A stretch of 64,000 nucleotides of DNA. It comes from Prorocentrum cordatum (lineage: Eukaryota > Sar > Dinophyceae > Prorocentrales > Prorocentraceae). The notes beneath the pieces were generated by a model. That model did no database searches, had not been told where the DNA came from, and was given only the letters and a program-made list of their open reading frames with translations. The position numbers and the translations under genes were made by a program. Of the stretch, positions 32,560 to 43,482 are shown piece after piece (the first letter of the stretch is position 1; each line of letters starts with the position of its first letter). The DNA lies in contig CAUYUJ010000739.1 of the NCBI GenBank assembly GCA_963575745.1, forward strand, positions 5,001-69,000, given 5' to 3'.

Positions 32560-32730
32560 TCGGGGGTGGACAGACCTCCTACCCTGACACGTCGATTAAG
32601 GAATTGGCTGTTTTCGGTTCGCGAGAGGGCGTCGCGGCCGTCATTTTTGCGGGTCCAGGTCCGTCGGTTTCGGTCCCAGGCCGTTTTCACTAAGGGGAGG
32701 TCTACTAAAGGGAGGTTCGTCCACCGCCGA
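32560..32730. mobile_element. 171-bp MITE with ATATG target duplication
   Basis: Terminal inverted repeats: left TCGGGGGTGGACAGACCTCC, right (reverse complement) TCGGCGGTGGACGAACCTCC, 17 of 20 identical. ATATG flanks both ends (32,555-32,559 and 32,731-32,735). The related cassette end at 63,201-63,220 lacks the insert and reads straight through (AACTGCGTATGGTTGGGTCC), giving an empty-site comparison. The ends begin TCG(A/G)GGG, like the MITE at 14,686. Confidence 0.85.
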
Positions 32731-32739
32731 ATATGGTTG

Positions 32740-32954
32740 GGTCCTTCGCTAGGATAATTTTTGCTGGGCTCAGCTTGGGCCCCATAGGCCCTTATGATAC
32801 AGTCAACAATACTTGTTCCTTCCTGACACGTCCCCGCGCGTGATGCAGGGCTCGTGATGTCTCTCGAGACTTCTTTGATCGCGTTCTTGCCGGGGACCTT
32901 CTCGCAGTGTTGACATGCATCGCGCCGTCGCCTCTCAGGAACCGTGCTCTCGCC
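32740..32954. other. unique spacer
   Basis: No gene or repeat recognised between the right end of cassette 1 (GGTTGGGTCCTTCGCTAGGA) and the next leader. Confidence 0.4.
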
Positions 32955-34790
32955 CGAGACTTCTCCCAGCTTGCTCCCAACCCTCTTGCGTGTTGGGCTC
33001 TCGTTTTGACTGGAAGGCTGCTTGCGCCCCGTCCTTCCTTCCCGTCTTACGCCTCCCGCCTGCTGCTCCGCCTCATTATTCTTCTTCTTATTGCCCTCCT
33101 TCTTCTTCAGTTTCTTGCTATGAGTCGTCTTATTCTTCTTCCGCCCCCCCGCCCTGCCTTCGGCCTCTTACTTCTTGTTGCACTCTGCTGCTGCGCCCTT
33201 CGCAGAAGCAACTGCGCCACTGTCGCGGTTGCGCGCTTGTCAGCTGGGGGGCTGCGAACGGTGCAAGTGTCGCCACTTTCGTCAGCTCCTGGGAGGCCCA
33301 AGTGAGCGACGTCCTGCGCGCACCCAGGTGGGACCCCGCGCTTCCTGGGGGGCTGCGAGCTGCGCAACTGTCGCCATCGTCGTAGGCTTCTGGGAGGCGC
33401 AGCGGGGCGACGACCTACGCGCACCCAGAGAGGGCCTCGCGCCCTCTTGGGGTCTGCCAACTGCGCCGTTGTCGCCACTTTTGAGCTCCTGGCAGGTCCA
33501 GCGGAGCGCCGTCCTACGCGCACCCAGACGTGACCTCGCGCTTCCTGTGGGTTACCAGCTGCGGCTGCGTGTAACTGTCGCCATTCTCATAGGCTTCTGG
33601 GAGGCACAGCGGGGCGACGTCCTAAACGCAGTCACACGGAACCTCGCGCTACCTGGGGGGTGCCAATCGCGAAATTGTCGACATGTTCGTGAGATGTTGT
33701 GAGGCCCAGCGGAGTGACGTCATCTTCGCACCCTGACTGGACCTCGCACCTCTTGGCCAACTGCGCAATGATCGCCAATGTCGTTGGCTTTGGGGAGGCC
33801 CGCCGGAGTTCGCTCCCTGGTGGGCTGCCACTTGCGCCGTTGTCGCGAGTCGCGCTAACTGGTTCTCTGGCGGCGCTTTTTGAGAGACATCTGATATTCC
33901 CCAGGCGGTGGTCTCCGTCTGGTTCAGGGGCGGTGGTCTCCGTCTGGTCCTTCTCCCGCCTCCCTCGTCCTTTCTCCTGGGGGCTCGCTGGGGCTCCAAC
34001 GAAGTCTAGCGGAGCGACGTCACATTCAGATCAAGTGAGGTCTCGCCGTCCCTGGAGGCTGTGAACTGCGAAACTGTCGCCACACTCGTGGGCTCCGGGG
34101 AGGTCTAGTGGAGCGACGTCGTGTTCAGAACAGATGCGACATGTTCTCCACGTTCATGGGCTCCTGGGAGGTCCAGCGGAATGACGTCTTATTCGGATCA
34201 GATGAGACCTCGCCGTCCCTTGGGACTGCGAACCGCGGAATTGTTGCCACGTTCGTAGGCTCTTTGGAGGTCCAGCGGAGTGACGTCCTTGCCAGATCAG
34301 GTGGGGCGTCGCCCCCCCATGGTGGCTGCGAAATGCGGGATTATCGCCACGTTCATGGGCTCCTGGGAGGTCCAGCGGAGTGACGTTCTGTTCAGGTCCG
34401 ATGGGACCTCGCCGCCCCGAGGGGCCGCGAACTGCGGAATTGCTGCTACGTTCGTAGGCCCCTTGGCGGTTCAGCGGGGTGGCGGTCCGTTCAGATCAGG
34501 CGGGATTTCGCCGTCCCTGGGGGCTGCGAGCTGTGAAGTCGTCACGTTCGCGGGTTCCTGGGAGGTCCAGTGGACTTGCGTCTCATTCAGACCAAGTGAG
34601 TTCTCTCCGTCTCTGGTGGACGTGAACGGCGAAACCTGACGACATTTTCATGGACTCCTGGGAGGTCAAGCGAAGTATGAGACCTCGCCGTCCCTTTGGG
34701 CTGCGGGCTGCGAAATTGTCGCCACGTTCATAGGCTTCTGGGAGGGCCAGCGGAGTGATTTGTTAGCCAAGTCATATGGAAGCATTCGCT
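32955..34790 (+). repeat. cassette 2: leader, CTT/TCC run, ~115-bp minisatellite
   Basis: The leader is at 32,970-33,040 (TCCCAACCCTCTTGCG, GTTGGGCTCTCGTTTTGA), followed by a TTCTTCTT/CCTTCC stretch. From 33,230 come about a dozen diverged units containing GGGGGCTGCGAACTGCG, AACTGTCGCCAC.TTCGT, GGCT(C/T)CTGGGAGG, CCAGCGGAG.GACGTC and GACCTCGCCGTCCCT. The unit is homologous to the 101-bp array at 53,640-55,110. Confidence 0.8.
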
Positions 34791-35584
34791 GCGTTTTGGC
34801 CAGATCCAAAGCACGCGTATCGGCCTCTCGGATCCAATGCGTTTCTCTTGCGCGGTAGTCCCTCAGGTTTGTAAACCCTGCTCACATCTTCCAGCGTTCA
34901 GCACCCCGCCCTTTTGCATCCGCTCTTTTCATCCCTTATGTAATATTGCTCGTCCACTCTCCTAGTCGCCGTCGTCCTCCTCCTCCTCCTCCTTGTCCTC
35001 CTTCTCTTCTGGCTAGCGTCCTTGCTCTTTGCTTCTTCATCGTCCTCTTCCTTACTCGTTCAGCCTCCCGTTCTCCCGCCCCATTCGATTCTTTCTCCAT
35101 CCTCCCCGTTCCTCCGTCCTCCCCGTTCCCCCAGGCCCCCGCCTCTCTCCTCCAAGCTCCTGCTTCCAGGAGAACGGCCAGGAGAACGGCCAGGAGGAGG
35201 AGGAGGAGGAGGAGGAGGAGGAGGAGGAGGAGGAGGAGGAGGAGGAGGAGGAGGAGGAGGAGGAGGAGGAGGAGGTGGAGGGGCTGGAGGAGCTGGAGAA
35301 GGATGAGGAGGACCGGCCCTCTCGACCAAGATTGCAGAGGCGGATGCGGCCATGCCCAGGTCCGAATGAGACCTCGCCGTCACTTGGGGCCATTTTTGCC
35401 TCATCCTCTCCCCCTCCTCCTGCCTACTCCCCCCGCCACTGAAATGCCTCCCGTGAGTCGTGCAACGCGCGAGCCGCCCGCTTGTCTTTCGCAGCACATC
35501 GCGTGCATTCTCATGCCTTCTTCGGCAGGGATTCGGCATACTATCGTGGCCACTTGGTGCACGTGAGTTGAGGCTACATCGCAG
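34791..35584. other. spacer with a (GGA)n array
   Basis: TCC/CTT-rich at 34,970-35,090; a GGA array at 35,193-35,277; a lone fragment of the cassette-2 unit near 35,355-35,390 (GAATGAGACCTCGCCGTCAC). No gene recognised. Confidence 0.6.
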
Positions 35585-36545
35585 GGTAATCTTCCCAACC
35601 GTCTTGTAGTGCTAGATCCTCGTTTTGAGTCCGCAGCGCTCTGCTCCGCCCACCTCTCGCCCCCCTTTCTCTCCTCCTTCGTCTCATCATCGTCGTCATC
35701 GTTACCACCCATCGTCAGCGTCGCCGTTATCTTTCCACCATCAGCACCAGCATCGGGCAGGAGCTCTGGCCTAGCATGTCGCGCCGCAGCTTCTGGCCCA
35801 CAACGCCTCGGCACGACACGCCGTCCACGCCCCCATCCCCAAGCGTCACCACCCCGAGCCTCTCCGAGCCCTCCAGGCCGCGGAGCGCAGCGACATGCTG
35901 TCCGCTCCTTCGCTCGCAAGGCACAGTGTGCGTCGCTGGGGCCGCCGCCGCGGCACCCGGAGCAGAAGTCCCCGGCCGCAGTCAGTCGGCACCGTCCCTC
36001 GCACGCGCCGCGGCCTCGCAGGGAGCTCCGCCCGCGGCCGCCCTGGGCGCCGAGGCCCCGAGCCCGTGTCGGCCCCGCCCCCCCCCCCGCCCGCACACGT
36101 CGTGCCCCTCGGGGAGCTCCGCCTGCGCTCTCCGTGGCCGCGCCCGCGCGGCGTCCCCGAGCCCGCGTCGGCACACCCGCACTCCACGCTGCCGTGCCTC
36201 GCAGGGGAGCCCCATCTGCGGCCCTCGTGGCCGCGACCGCGTGGCGCCTCGGAGCCCGTGTCGGCACACCCCTCACGCTCCGTGCCCCTCTGATGGAGCT
36301 CGTCCTGCGGGTCCGTTTCGGCACGCCCCTCACGCTGCTCGTGCCCCTCCGAGGGGCTCCGCATGCGGCCGCGGTTGGCGGGCTCAGCACGGCGTGCCCC
36401 GCGCCAGTGCTTTTGCACACCGCTCGCGTGCTTTCGTGCCTCCCGGACGGAGCTCCACCTGCGGCCCCACTGGGCGTGCCTGTGTGCCGCCCCGCGCCCA
36501 CTTCGGCACATCGTTCACACGTTTCGTGCCCCCCCCCCCCCCTGC
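35585..36545 (+). repeat. cassette 3: leader, repeat B copy, minisatellite
   Basis: The leader is at 35,590-35,655 (CTTCCCAACCGTCTTG, ATCCTCGTTTTGAGTCC). Then comes dispersed repeat B, then from 35,990 a GC-rich array with CTCGCAGGGAGCTCCGCC, GCGGCC.CCTGGGC and GTCGGCACACCC words, of the same family as cassettes 1 and 4. Confidence 0.7.
35806..35955 (+). repeat. hairpin-bearing dispersed repeat B, copy 2
   Basis: This copy aligns with the copies at 27,107 and 62,096: CTCGGCACGACACGCCGTCC, CCCGAGCCT, CGGAGCGCAGCGACATGCTG, TCCGCTC, TCGCTCGCAAGGCA, GTCGCTGGGGCC. A short insertion lies in the hairpin loop. Confidence 0.65.
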
Positions 36546-36639
36546 GCCCAGTCCTCAAACGTTTGTGCGGCGCATCGTATGGGAATGCGAGGAGGGCCAG
36601 CCCCCTGCTCTGCATGCAGCTGCGTAGGGTTGAGCCCTT

Positions 36640-38140
36640 CGCCATGTTGACTCCCCCCCCCCTGTTAAGTTGGGTCCTCGTCTTGAATCCGCAGCGCCGC
36701 GCGTCTCTTTCCTCCTCCGCCGCTCCCCCCTCCTCCCCCCTCCTCCTCCCCCTCCTCCTTCTCTTTTTCCTCCTCCCCCTTCTCTTGGACAGGCCGCGGG
36801 AGCGAGCGCTCGGGAAGTCACTCCACCATCTCAGCCTCCTCCTCCTCCTCCTCCTCCTCCTCCTCTCCTCCTCCACCTCCTCTTCCTCCTCCCGCTCCTC
36901 CTCCTCCTCCTCCTCCTCCTCCTCCTCCTCCTCCTCCTCCTCCTCCTCCTCCTCCTCCCCTTCCTTTACCATCTTCTCGCACCCTTTCCTCTTTCCCCCA
37001 CACGGGAGCTCGCCCTGCGACCACAGTGGGCGCAGACGCGGGCCGCCCCACGCCCAGGTCCGGCGCGCCCGTCACACGCGCCGTGCCCCAGCAGGGAGAC
37101 CCACCCCACGGCCCCAGTGGGTCCGGGCCGTGTGCCGCCCCACACCGGGCTCGGCACACCTTCGGAGCCCCGAATCATCAGGGGTAACTCGGGTCAGGGA
37201 TAACACGGGTTCCTTTTTCGGGAGTCCAAACCCGAGTTACCCCGGACCCGAGTTACCCCGGATAACTCGGGCGCCCAACACCTCTCACACGTCGGGGCCC
37301 AGGAGACGGGGGTCAATGCAAAGGTAGGCAGCGCCAGAGCGACAGGTCTTGCAGAATCCTGCATGGCCGGGGGTGCATTGGCCCGGGCTTGGGCGCAGGA
37401 TCCTGCAGGGTCCTGCGGGAGTTCGCCAGATCCCAGATCCCGCAAGGCCCGACTGACCCGGGTCTGGATTGACCCGGGTCGGAAGATCCTTGGACACGTT
37501 TCGTGCCCCCTATGGGGGGGTTCCATCTACAGCCCCAGCGGGGCTGGGCCGCATGCCGCCCGACGCCCCTTTTCGGCGCACCCCTCGCGCGCTGCGCACC
37601 CCCCACAGGGAGCTCCACCTGCGGCCCCATTGAGCGTGGGCCGCATGCCGCCACGCGCCCAGGTTCGGCACGCACCTCGCACCTCGGCGTGCCTCTGTGC
37701 GGGGCTCGTTCCTGCGGCCCCGGCGTGCCCAGACCTTGGGCTGCCTCCTGCCTGCGGCGGCAGAGTGGGGTGGACCGCAGGCCGCTCCGCGCCCAGACTC
37801 GGCGCGCCCCTGACGCGTGCCGTGCCCTCAACAGAAGGCTCCACCTACAGCCACATGTCTGCTGTGGCATGCCGCCCAGACGCCTCGTGCCTCCACCTGG
37901 GATGTCCTGCTGGGGCCCCAGCGGGTCCAGACGCAGGTTGCCAACCGCCCACTCCGGCGAACTAATCGCATGTTTCGAGCCCCCCTATGCGGGGGGCTCT
38001 ACCCCTACGGCCCCAGGGGGGGTGGGCACACGTTTCGTGCCCCTGCACGGGGGCTCATCTGCGGCCTCAGTGGGGCTGGGGCGCATGCCGCCCCACGTTT
38101 CGTGCCCCCCAAGGAGCTCTTCCCGCGGCCGCCGTGTGCG
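36640..38140 (+). repeat. cassette 4: leader, long (TCC)n, minisatellite
   Basis: The leader is at 36,660-36,710 (GTTGGGTCCTCGTCTTGAAT, GCGTCTCTTTCC), followed by TCC arrays at 36,715-36,780 and 36,832-36,960. An array follows from 37,010 with GGGAGCTCCACCTGCGGCCC, CAGTGGG..GGGCCGCATGCC and GCCCC..CCCAGGTTCGGC words. It is interrupted at 37,175-37,290 by CCCGAGTTACCCCGGA repeats in both orientations, and at 37,330-37,490 by dispersed repeat A. Confidence 0.75.
37330..37490 (+). repeat. dispersed repeat A, plus-oriented copy
   Basis: Reverse-complement partner of 9,310-9,490 (see that entry). It contains GGCCCGGGCTTGGGCGCAGG and two TGACCCGGGT words. Confidence 0.6.
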
Positions 38141-39244
38141 CGGACGAATGCCTCTGACGACCATTACGGCGCAGCCGTTGCGTTGGTTGTTCCCCGTCCC
38201 CTTCAGTTTCCCGCTTGCATGCTTTTCGATGTGCAGTGGGCTTTAAGCTATAGCGTTTGCCTAGAGCTTCCTTGTGGTCTGCGTGCAGATTTCCATGGTC
38301 TTGCGTTCCGATTGCCTTCTGGTTGCTTTTCGGTCGCCACTGGCGTGCTGTTGTGCTGCTTGTTGGTTGCCTTTCAAGGTTGCTATGAGCATGGCGTGTG
38401 TACTTGACCTGAGCCTGCCTTTCATCCTACCCTCATACTGCCTTCGGCTTGGTTTTTAAGATGCTTTAGCTTGCCTGCATTTCTTGTTCTAACCTTTTGG
38501 CCTGTCCAGGTGTTCCTCTAGAATGGAGATTGCCCCTGATCATTGTCGCGTCGGAGTCCCCCATCAAAACGTCCAGAAGGGAACATCCAGAACGGGTGAT
38601 ATTCCAGCCTTGGGTCACCTTCGTCAAACGCTTCGTTAGCGCTGGCCTTGTCGCGAAATGCATGCGGTGCTTTACTAGCGGTACCCTGCTCACACACGAG
38701 ATTTGCCTGGTGGTGCTTGACATTGTGACCGTTGCGCATCCTCGGAACGTGTCTCCGCTATGGAGAGCAAATTCAGATGGGCTCTCAGCAAGACGGTTCG
38801 CGCGGAGCGCGCCGCAGGCGTCCATGGTTCGATATCGTTGTTGAGTTTTTACCTTCCTCGCGATTTCCATCAATATTTCGATGTTGGCCAAGGTGGGTGC
38901 CTCTACTAAGCGACGCTCTCCGCGCTGCCTCGTTAGACAACCCAGTTTGTGCTCGATTGAGTTCGACTTCGGTCGCGAGGACCTTTGATGGGCGCGCCCG
39001 AATGAATGTCGGAGTCCTCGGGGAAAGTCTCGTCGGGAATCGAAAGCGTGCATGAGCGCCCTAGACCGCCAAGGAGTCTTGGAAATTGAGGGTCTGGGCT
39101 GGGGCCCTCATCAGCATTTGCAAGATTGTTTCGGAGCAATCGGAGGACGCTCCACTGAGTGCCTACGACACGGTGGTATATCACAGTTGCCATTGCATCG
39201 CCATCCCATCCATGCGTGGAACGCTCTCGTGCTGTCGCACAGGA
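38141..39244. other. unique, AT-richer sequence, no gene recognised
   Basis: About 1.1 kb of ordinary composition. Frames of 60-195 codons occur on both strands, but they overlap and show no recognisable motif. A gene exon cannot be excluded. Confidence 0.35.
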
Positions 39245-39653
39245 GGGGTAATGATTGTGTCGACGCTGATCACGATGGTGATGGTAGTGATGCTGATGCT
39301 GATGGTAATGTTGATGACGGCGGTTGTCGTGGTGATGGCGATGATGACGAGGAGTATGTTGATGATGATGATGATGAGGAGGAGAAGGGATACGTACGAC
39401 GACGACGACGATGATGCTGCTGCTGATGATGGTGGTGGTGATGATGATGATGATGATGATCATGATGACGATGATGATGGTGGTGCTGGCGGTAGTGGTG
39501 ATGTAGATGCTGTTGTTCGTGTTGATGGTGGTAACGATGATTACGGCGAGGATGACGATAACAGGTATATCGATTATGCTGAGGACGCCGTTTATGGTGA
39601 TGAGGGAGATGAGGATGCGGATGGTGGTGGTGGGGCTGACGACGAGGGTGGTT

Positions 39654-39686
<33 letters not shown>

Positions 39687-39687
39687 C

Positions 39688-39718
<31 letters not shown>

Positions 39719-39950
39719 AAGGATCATGATGATGACGATGATGATTATGATGATGATGATGTTGATTATGATGATGCTGATGCCGATGTTGATGCTGATG
39801 ATGGTGATGATGATGCTGCCAATGATGATGATTATGCTGATTATGATGATGATGTTGTTGTTGATGCTGATGGTCATGACGATGAGGATGATGACGATGA
39901 TGACGATGACGACGGTGATCATGATGAGGGTGGCGGAGAGAGTATGATGA
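39245..39950. repeat. (GAT)n trinucleotide array 2
   Basis: About 700 bp of GAT triplets with GGT, GCT and GAC variants. It gives the same poly-Asp, poly-Met, poly-His and poly-Ser artefact frames as array 1. Confidence 0.95.
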
Positions 39951-40272
39951 TGAGGTGGAGAAGGTTGACAGCCGGCCCGCACTCGCCTCAATCACTTCAT
40001 CGTCCTCCTCTTCCTCCATTACTCTCTATCCTCCCTGCTCCCTGCACTTTCCTCCATCCTCTTGCCACGCGTCTCTTCCTGATCCACTCTCCTCCCTGCT
40101 GCCTCTGTGCTCTCTCTCTCTCTCGGTTTCCCTTCCTCCGCCCTCCTCCCCCCTTTCTCTTCCGCCTCCTTTCCCTTCTCCTCTCCTGCCCCGCCGTAGC
40201 TACTCTGGCTCAGTTCAAATGAGCTCCTGAATCACTTCTTTACACGCCGTACTCGTACGTTTACTTTACTGC
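39951..40272. other. CT-rich spacer upstream of the 976-codon gene
   Basis: TCC/CTC-rich stretch (40,000-40,200) with a short (TC)n run near 40,110. It may hold the promoter or an intron of the gene that follows. No TTTT-box or spliced-leader site could be fixed. Confidence 0.4.
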
Positions 40273-43203
40273 ATGTTCTCTGCGTTGCCCCAGGGGAATC
40301 CAGGCGACGCCCCACGGAGCATGAGGTCTCGCCTTTCGACTCGTTCGTCTACGCAGTGCCGAGCACGACACGCGGCGGCACACGTCTTGATACTCTCAGG
40401 TTATGCCACGATCACCTGCTCTGCAGGTGTCAGGTTGTCCACGGGCACACGCGAACCACAGGCGCGTGACTGTATTGGACACTTCGACGTGTTCATGATG
40501 CAGGCCTCGATGGAAGTGGCGAACGAAGTGCAGCGCCGTACCATAGGTGTGCGTAGTCCGCGCGGTTCCCGCCAGCGAACTCCTCCGGTCATGCCCCCGT
40601 CGGGCATGCCTGCGGCAGCCATGCCCCCTCCAAGCGGCATGCCCGCGGCAGCGTTGCCCCCGTCGGGTATGCCCGCGGCAGCCTCGCCCCCGTCGGGCAT
40701 GCCCGCAGCAGCCTGGCCCGCGGCAGGCCTGCCCGCGGCAGGCTTGCCCCCGCCGGGCATGGCCCCGGCGGCCCTGCCCCCGGCAGGCTTGCCTCCGGCA
40801 GCCCTGCCCCCGGAGAGCTGGCCTGCGGTGGCCACGCCCCCGGAAAACTGGCCCCCCGTTTCCGCACCGACACCGTGCGTCGACACTGCCAATGGGGCCA
40901 CGAACAGATTCGGCAAGGGGTGTGACGTCTACACGCACGATGCCGAGAACCCGTTTTCTGGGATCTGCTTCGATCCCTATTACGACGACGATGACTTCTC
41001 ATCTGGGAAGATGTGCTGCGTGTGCCCAGAGGAGTGCCCCACAGAAGAACCTTACGATCGCCCGAGCGACTGCGAGGATTGGATCGAGTTTTCGATTCAC
41101 AACACTGTTGGCGTGAGGAACCCTCATTCAAATCTTGGTGGGCTGGGTCCGGACGGAGACAAGCCGAAGGAGATAAGGTATTATGGAGTCGGGCGCCTTC
41201 CAGATGGGGTCTTCTACGATCTAGTCTTTACCAACACAAGCACTTATGTCCCGAAGAATACCAATTGGAACACGATTCTTGGTTCTCAGGCGATTTTGAA
41301 TACCCTAGTCGGTGAGACTACGACTGTCAAGGCGGAGTTTGTGAGGAACCATACCTTCTGTCCTATTGTGCCGGTCCTCCCAAAGATCACGTTCTGCGAC
41401 ATCGACCATTTCGTGAATGGAGAGAATGAGATCTTGATGCTCGACGGCGTCAGCGCTCTCTACACAGTCGATGGTGACGTCGACTACATGTTGGAAGTGT
41501 ATGAGCCTGGAAGTGTTTTCAACGAAAATCCGCTTCCAGTGGCCTACACAACAGAGTCAATCCCAACGCAGGTTCCGGGTAGAACCGCCCGGAAGTTCGT
41601 GTCCAGCACAGGTGGCAAGTTTGGGGTCAAGGCAACCTCGCAGATGTTTGGCCACGGCTGCGACAACCCGACGGACTCGAACGAATTGACCAACATCACT
41701 TGTCCAGACGAGAATGCCGTCCCCGTTGACCAGGCGAAGCGATGTTTCATGGCAGAGTTCTCTGACACGAGCGAGTTCGAGGTCGGGTTCAAGATCCTGA
41801 CCTATCATCCTCCCGGCCACGTTCAGGAGTGGGGTCGTAACTTCGCCATGTCGGGGACGTCCAGGTTCTTCGCCCACGAGGGGAGCAATACTTGCACGCC
41901 CACTGCCAGCGAGGTCCTCTCCGCTCAGGACCTCGCCACCGCGGGTGCCAGTGTGGGGATCACCGGCGTTGATGAGGGAGTCACTGGCGTTAGTGGGGGG
42001 ATCACCAGCGTGAGTGGGGGTATCGCCGCCCCACCAACACCTGCGCCATGCGTAGATCCTGCCAATGGGGCTACAAACAGACTCGGCAACGGGTGTGAAG
42101 TCTATACGCATGATGCCGAAAATCCGTTTTCTGGAATTTGCTTCGACCCGTACTACGACGATGATGATTTCACATCTGGAGAGATGTGCTGCGTGTGCCC
42201 AGAAGAGTGCCCCGCGGAAGAGCCATACGATCGGCCCGACGTGTGTGAGGATTGGGTGGAGTTTACAACTCTAAATAGCTGGGGTGTGAGAAATCCGCAT
42301 TCAAATCTTGGCGGACTGGGTCCAGACTTGGATAAGCCCAAGGAGCTTCGATACTATGGAGTCGGGCGCCTTCCAAATGGTGTCTTCTACGATCTAGTCT
42401 TTACCAACATAAGCACTTATACCCCGAGGAACACTACTTGGAACACAGTTTTTGGAGCCCAGGCGATTGTGAACACTCTGGTTGGTCAGACTACAACTAT
42501 CAAGGCGGAGTTTGTGAGGAACCACACCTTCTGTCCTCTTGTGCCAGTCCGCCCGAAGATCACCTTCTGCGACATCGACCACTTCGTAGATGGAGAGAAT
42601 GAGATCCTGATGCTAGACGGCGTCAGCGCTCTCTACACGGTCGATGGTGCCATCGATTACGCTCTGGAGCTGTACGAGCTTGGAAGTGCTTTCAACGAAA
42701 ATCCCGTTCCATTGACCTACACCACAGAGTCGATCCCAACGTTAATTTCGGGCAGAACCGCCCGGAAGTTCGTGTCCAGCACAGGTAGCAAGTTTGGGAT
42801 CAAGGCAACCTCGCAGATGTTTGGCCACGGCTGCGACAACCCGACGGGCCCGAACGAGTTGATCAACATCACCTGTCCAGACGAGAATGCCGTTCCGGTT
42901 GACCAGGCGAAGCGGTGCTTCATGGCCGAGTTTGACAACACGAGCGAGTTCGAGGTCGGGTACAGGGTACTGACTTACCATCCTCCAGAGTACGTTCAGG
43001 AGTGGGGCCGCAACTTTGTCATGTCCGGGACGTCCAGGTTCTTCGCTCACGAGGGGACCGAGACTTGCACGCCCACGGCCAAAGAAGTCCTTACCCCATC
43101 AACGTTTGCGCCTACTTCGCCGCCAACGCCTGCGCCCACCATGCCATTCATTCCTGAGGGTGATGGTGAGTTCCATGCAGGTGGTCGGGTGCCTGGACGA
43201 TGA
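40273..43203 (+). CDS. secreted/surface protein with duplicated 391-residue Cys-rich unit
   Basis: An open frame of 976 codons runs from ATG 40,273 to TGA 43,201-43,203. Residues 1-105 are basic and unrevealing; no clear signal peptide is seen, so the real start or an upstream exon is uncertain. Residues 107-195 are a Pro/Ala/Met stalk of PPSGMPAAA-type repeats. Two copies of one unit follow, their first Cys at residues 202 and 593, period 391. Each opens with CVD.ANGATNR.G.GC.VYTHDAE, then CFDPYYDDDDF.SG.MCCVC and PEECP, a dinoflagellate-type Cys module. A longer beta-type region then has NPHSNLGGLGPD, RYYGVGRLP.GVFYDLVFTN and ITFCDIDHFV, ending at TSRFFAHEG and a last CTP. Three N-glycosylation sequons per unit (NTS/NIS, NHT, NIT) fit an extracellular role. 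The units are joined by a Gly/Val/Ser linker. The tail is SPPTPAPT, where splicing may occur. Substrate and partners are unknown. Confidence 0.85.
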   Translation: MFSALPQGNPGDAPRSMRSRLSTRSSTQCRARHAAAHVLILSGYATITCSAGVRLSTGTREPQARDCIGHFDVFMMQASMEVANEVQRRTIGVRSPRGSRQRTPPVMPPSGMPAAAMPPPSGMPAAALPPSGMPAAASPPSGMPAAAWPAAGLPAAGLPPPGMAPAALPPAGLPPAALPPESWPAVATPPENWPPVSAPTPCVDTANGATNRFGKGCDVYTHDAENPFSGICFDPYYDDDDFSSGKMCCVCPEECPTEEPYDRPSDCEDWIEFSIHNTVGVRNPHSNLGGLGPDGDKPKEIRYYGVGRLPDGVFYDLVFTNTSTYVPKNTNWNTILGSQAILNTLVGETTTVKAEFVRNHTFCPIVPVLPKITFCDIDHFVNGENEILMLDGVSALYTVDGDVDYMLEVYEPGSVFNENPLPVAYTTESIPTQVPGRTARKFVSSTGGKFGVKATSQMFGHGCDNPTDSNELTNITCPDENAVPVDQAKRCFMAEFSDTSEFEVGFKILTYHPPGHVQEWGRNFAMSGTSRFFAHEGSNTCTPTASEVLSAQDLATAGASVGITGVDEGVTGVSGGITSVSGGIAAPPTPAPCVDPANGATNRLGNGCEVYTHDAENPFSGICFDPYYDDDDFTSGEMCCVCPEECPAEEPYDRPDVCEDWVEFTTLNSWGVRNPHSNLGGLGPDLDKPKELRYYGVGRLPNGVFYDLVFTNISTYTPRNTTWNTVFGAQAIVNTLVGQTTTIKAEFVRNHTFCPLVPVRPKITFCDIDHFVDGENEILMLDGVSALYTVDGAIDYALELYELGSAFNENPVPLTYTTESIPTLISGRTARKFVSSTGSKFGIKATSQMFGHGCDNPTGPNELINITCPDENAVPVDQAKRCFMAEFDNTSEFEVGYRVLTYHPPEYVQEWGRNFVMSGTSRFFAHEGTETCTPTAKEVLTPSTFAPTSPPTPAPTMPFIPEGDGEFHAGGRVPGR

Positions 43204-43482
43204 GATGAAGGGAAGGACGATGTGGATGGTGATGACGGTGTTGATGTTGATGCTGCTGACGATGACGCTGATGATCATTCAGATGATGATGCTGCGGCTG
43301 CTGCTGACGATGACGAGGAGGAGGAGGAGGAGGAGGAGGAGGAGGAGGAGGAGGAGGAAAGGAGGAAAGGAGGATAAGGAGAAGCGTAGGTAGGTGGAGA
43401 CGGAGGGATTGCGGGAGGGGAGGGGGGAGGGTGAGGTGGAAGATGTGGAAGAGGAGGAGGAGGAAGAGGAGGAGGAGGAGGA
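43204..43482. repeat. GAT-rich run and two (GGA)n arrays
   Basis: GAT-rich sequence with GTTGATGTTGATGCTGC (43,215-43,310), a GGA array (43,311-43,360) and a second GGA array (43,447-43,482) ending in CCAGTCTACACCCAAGACG. Confidence 0.85.
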
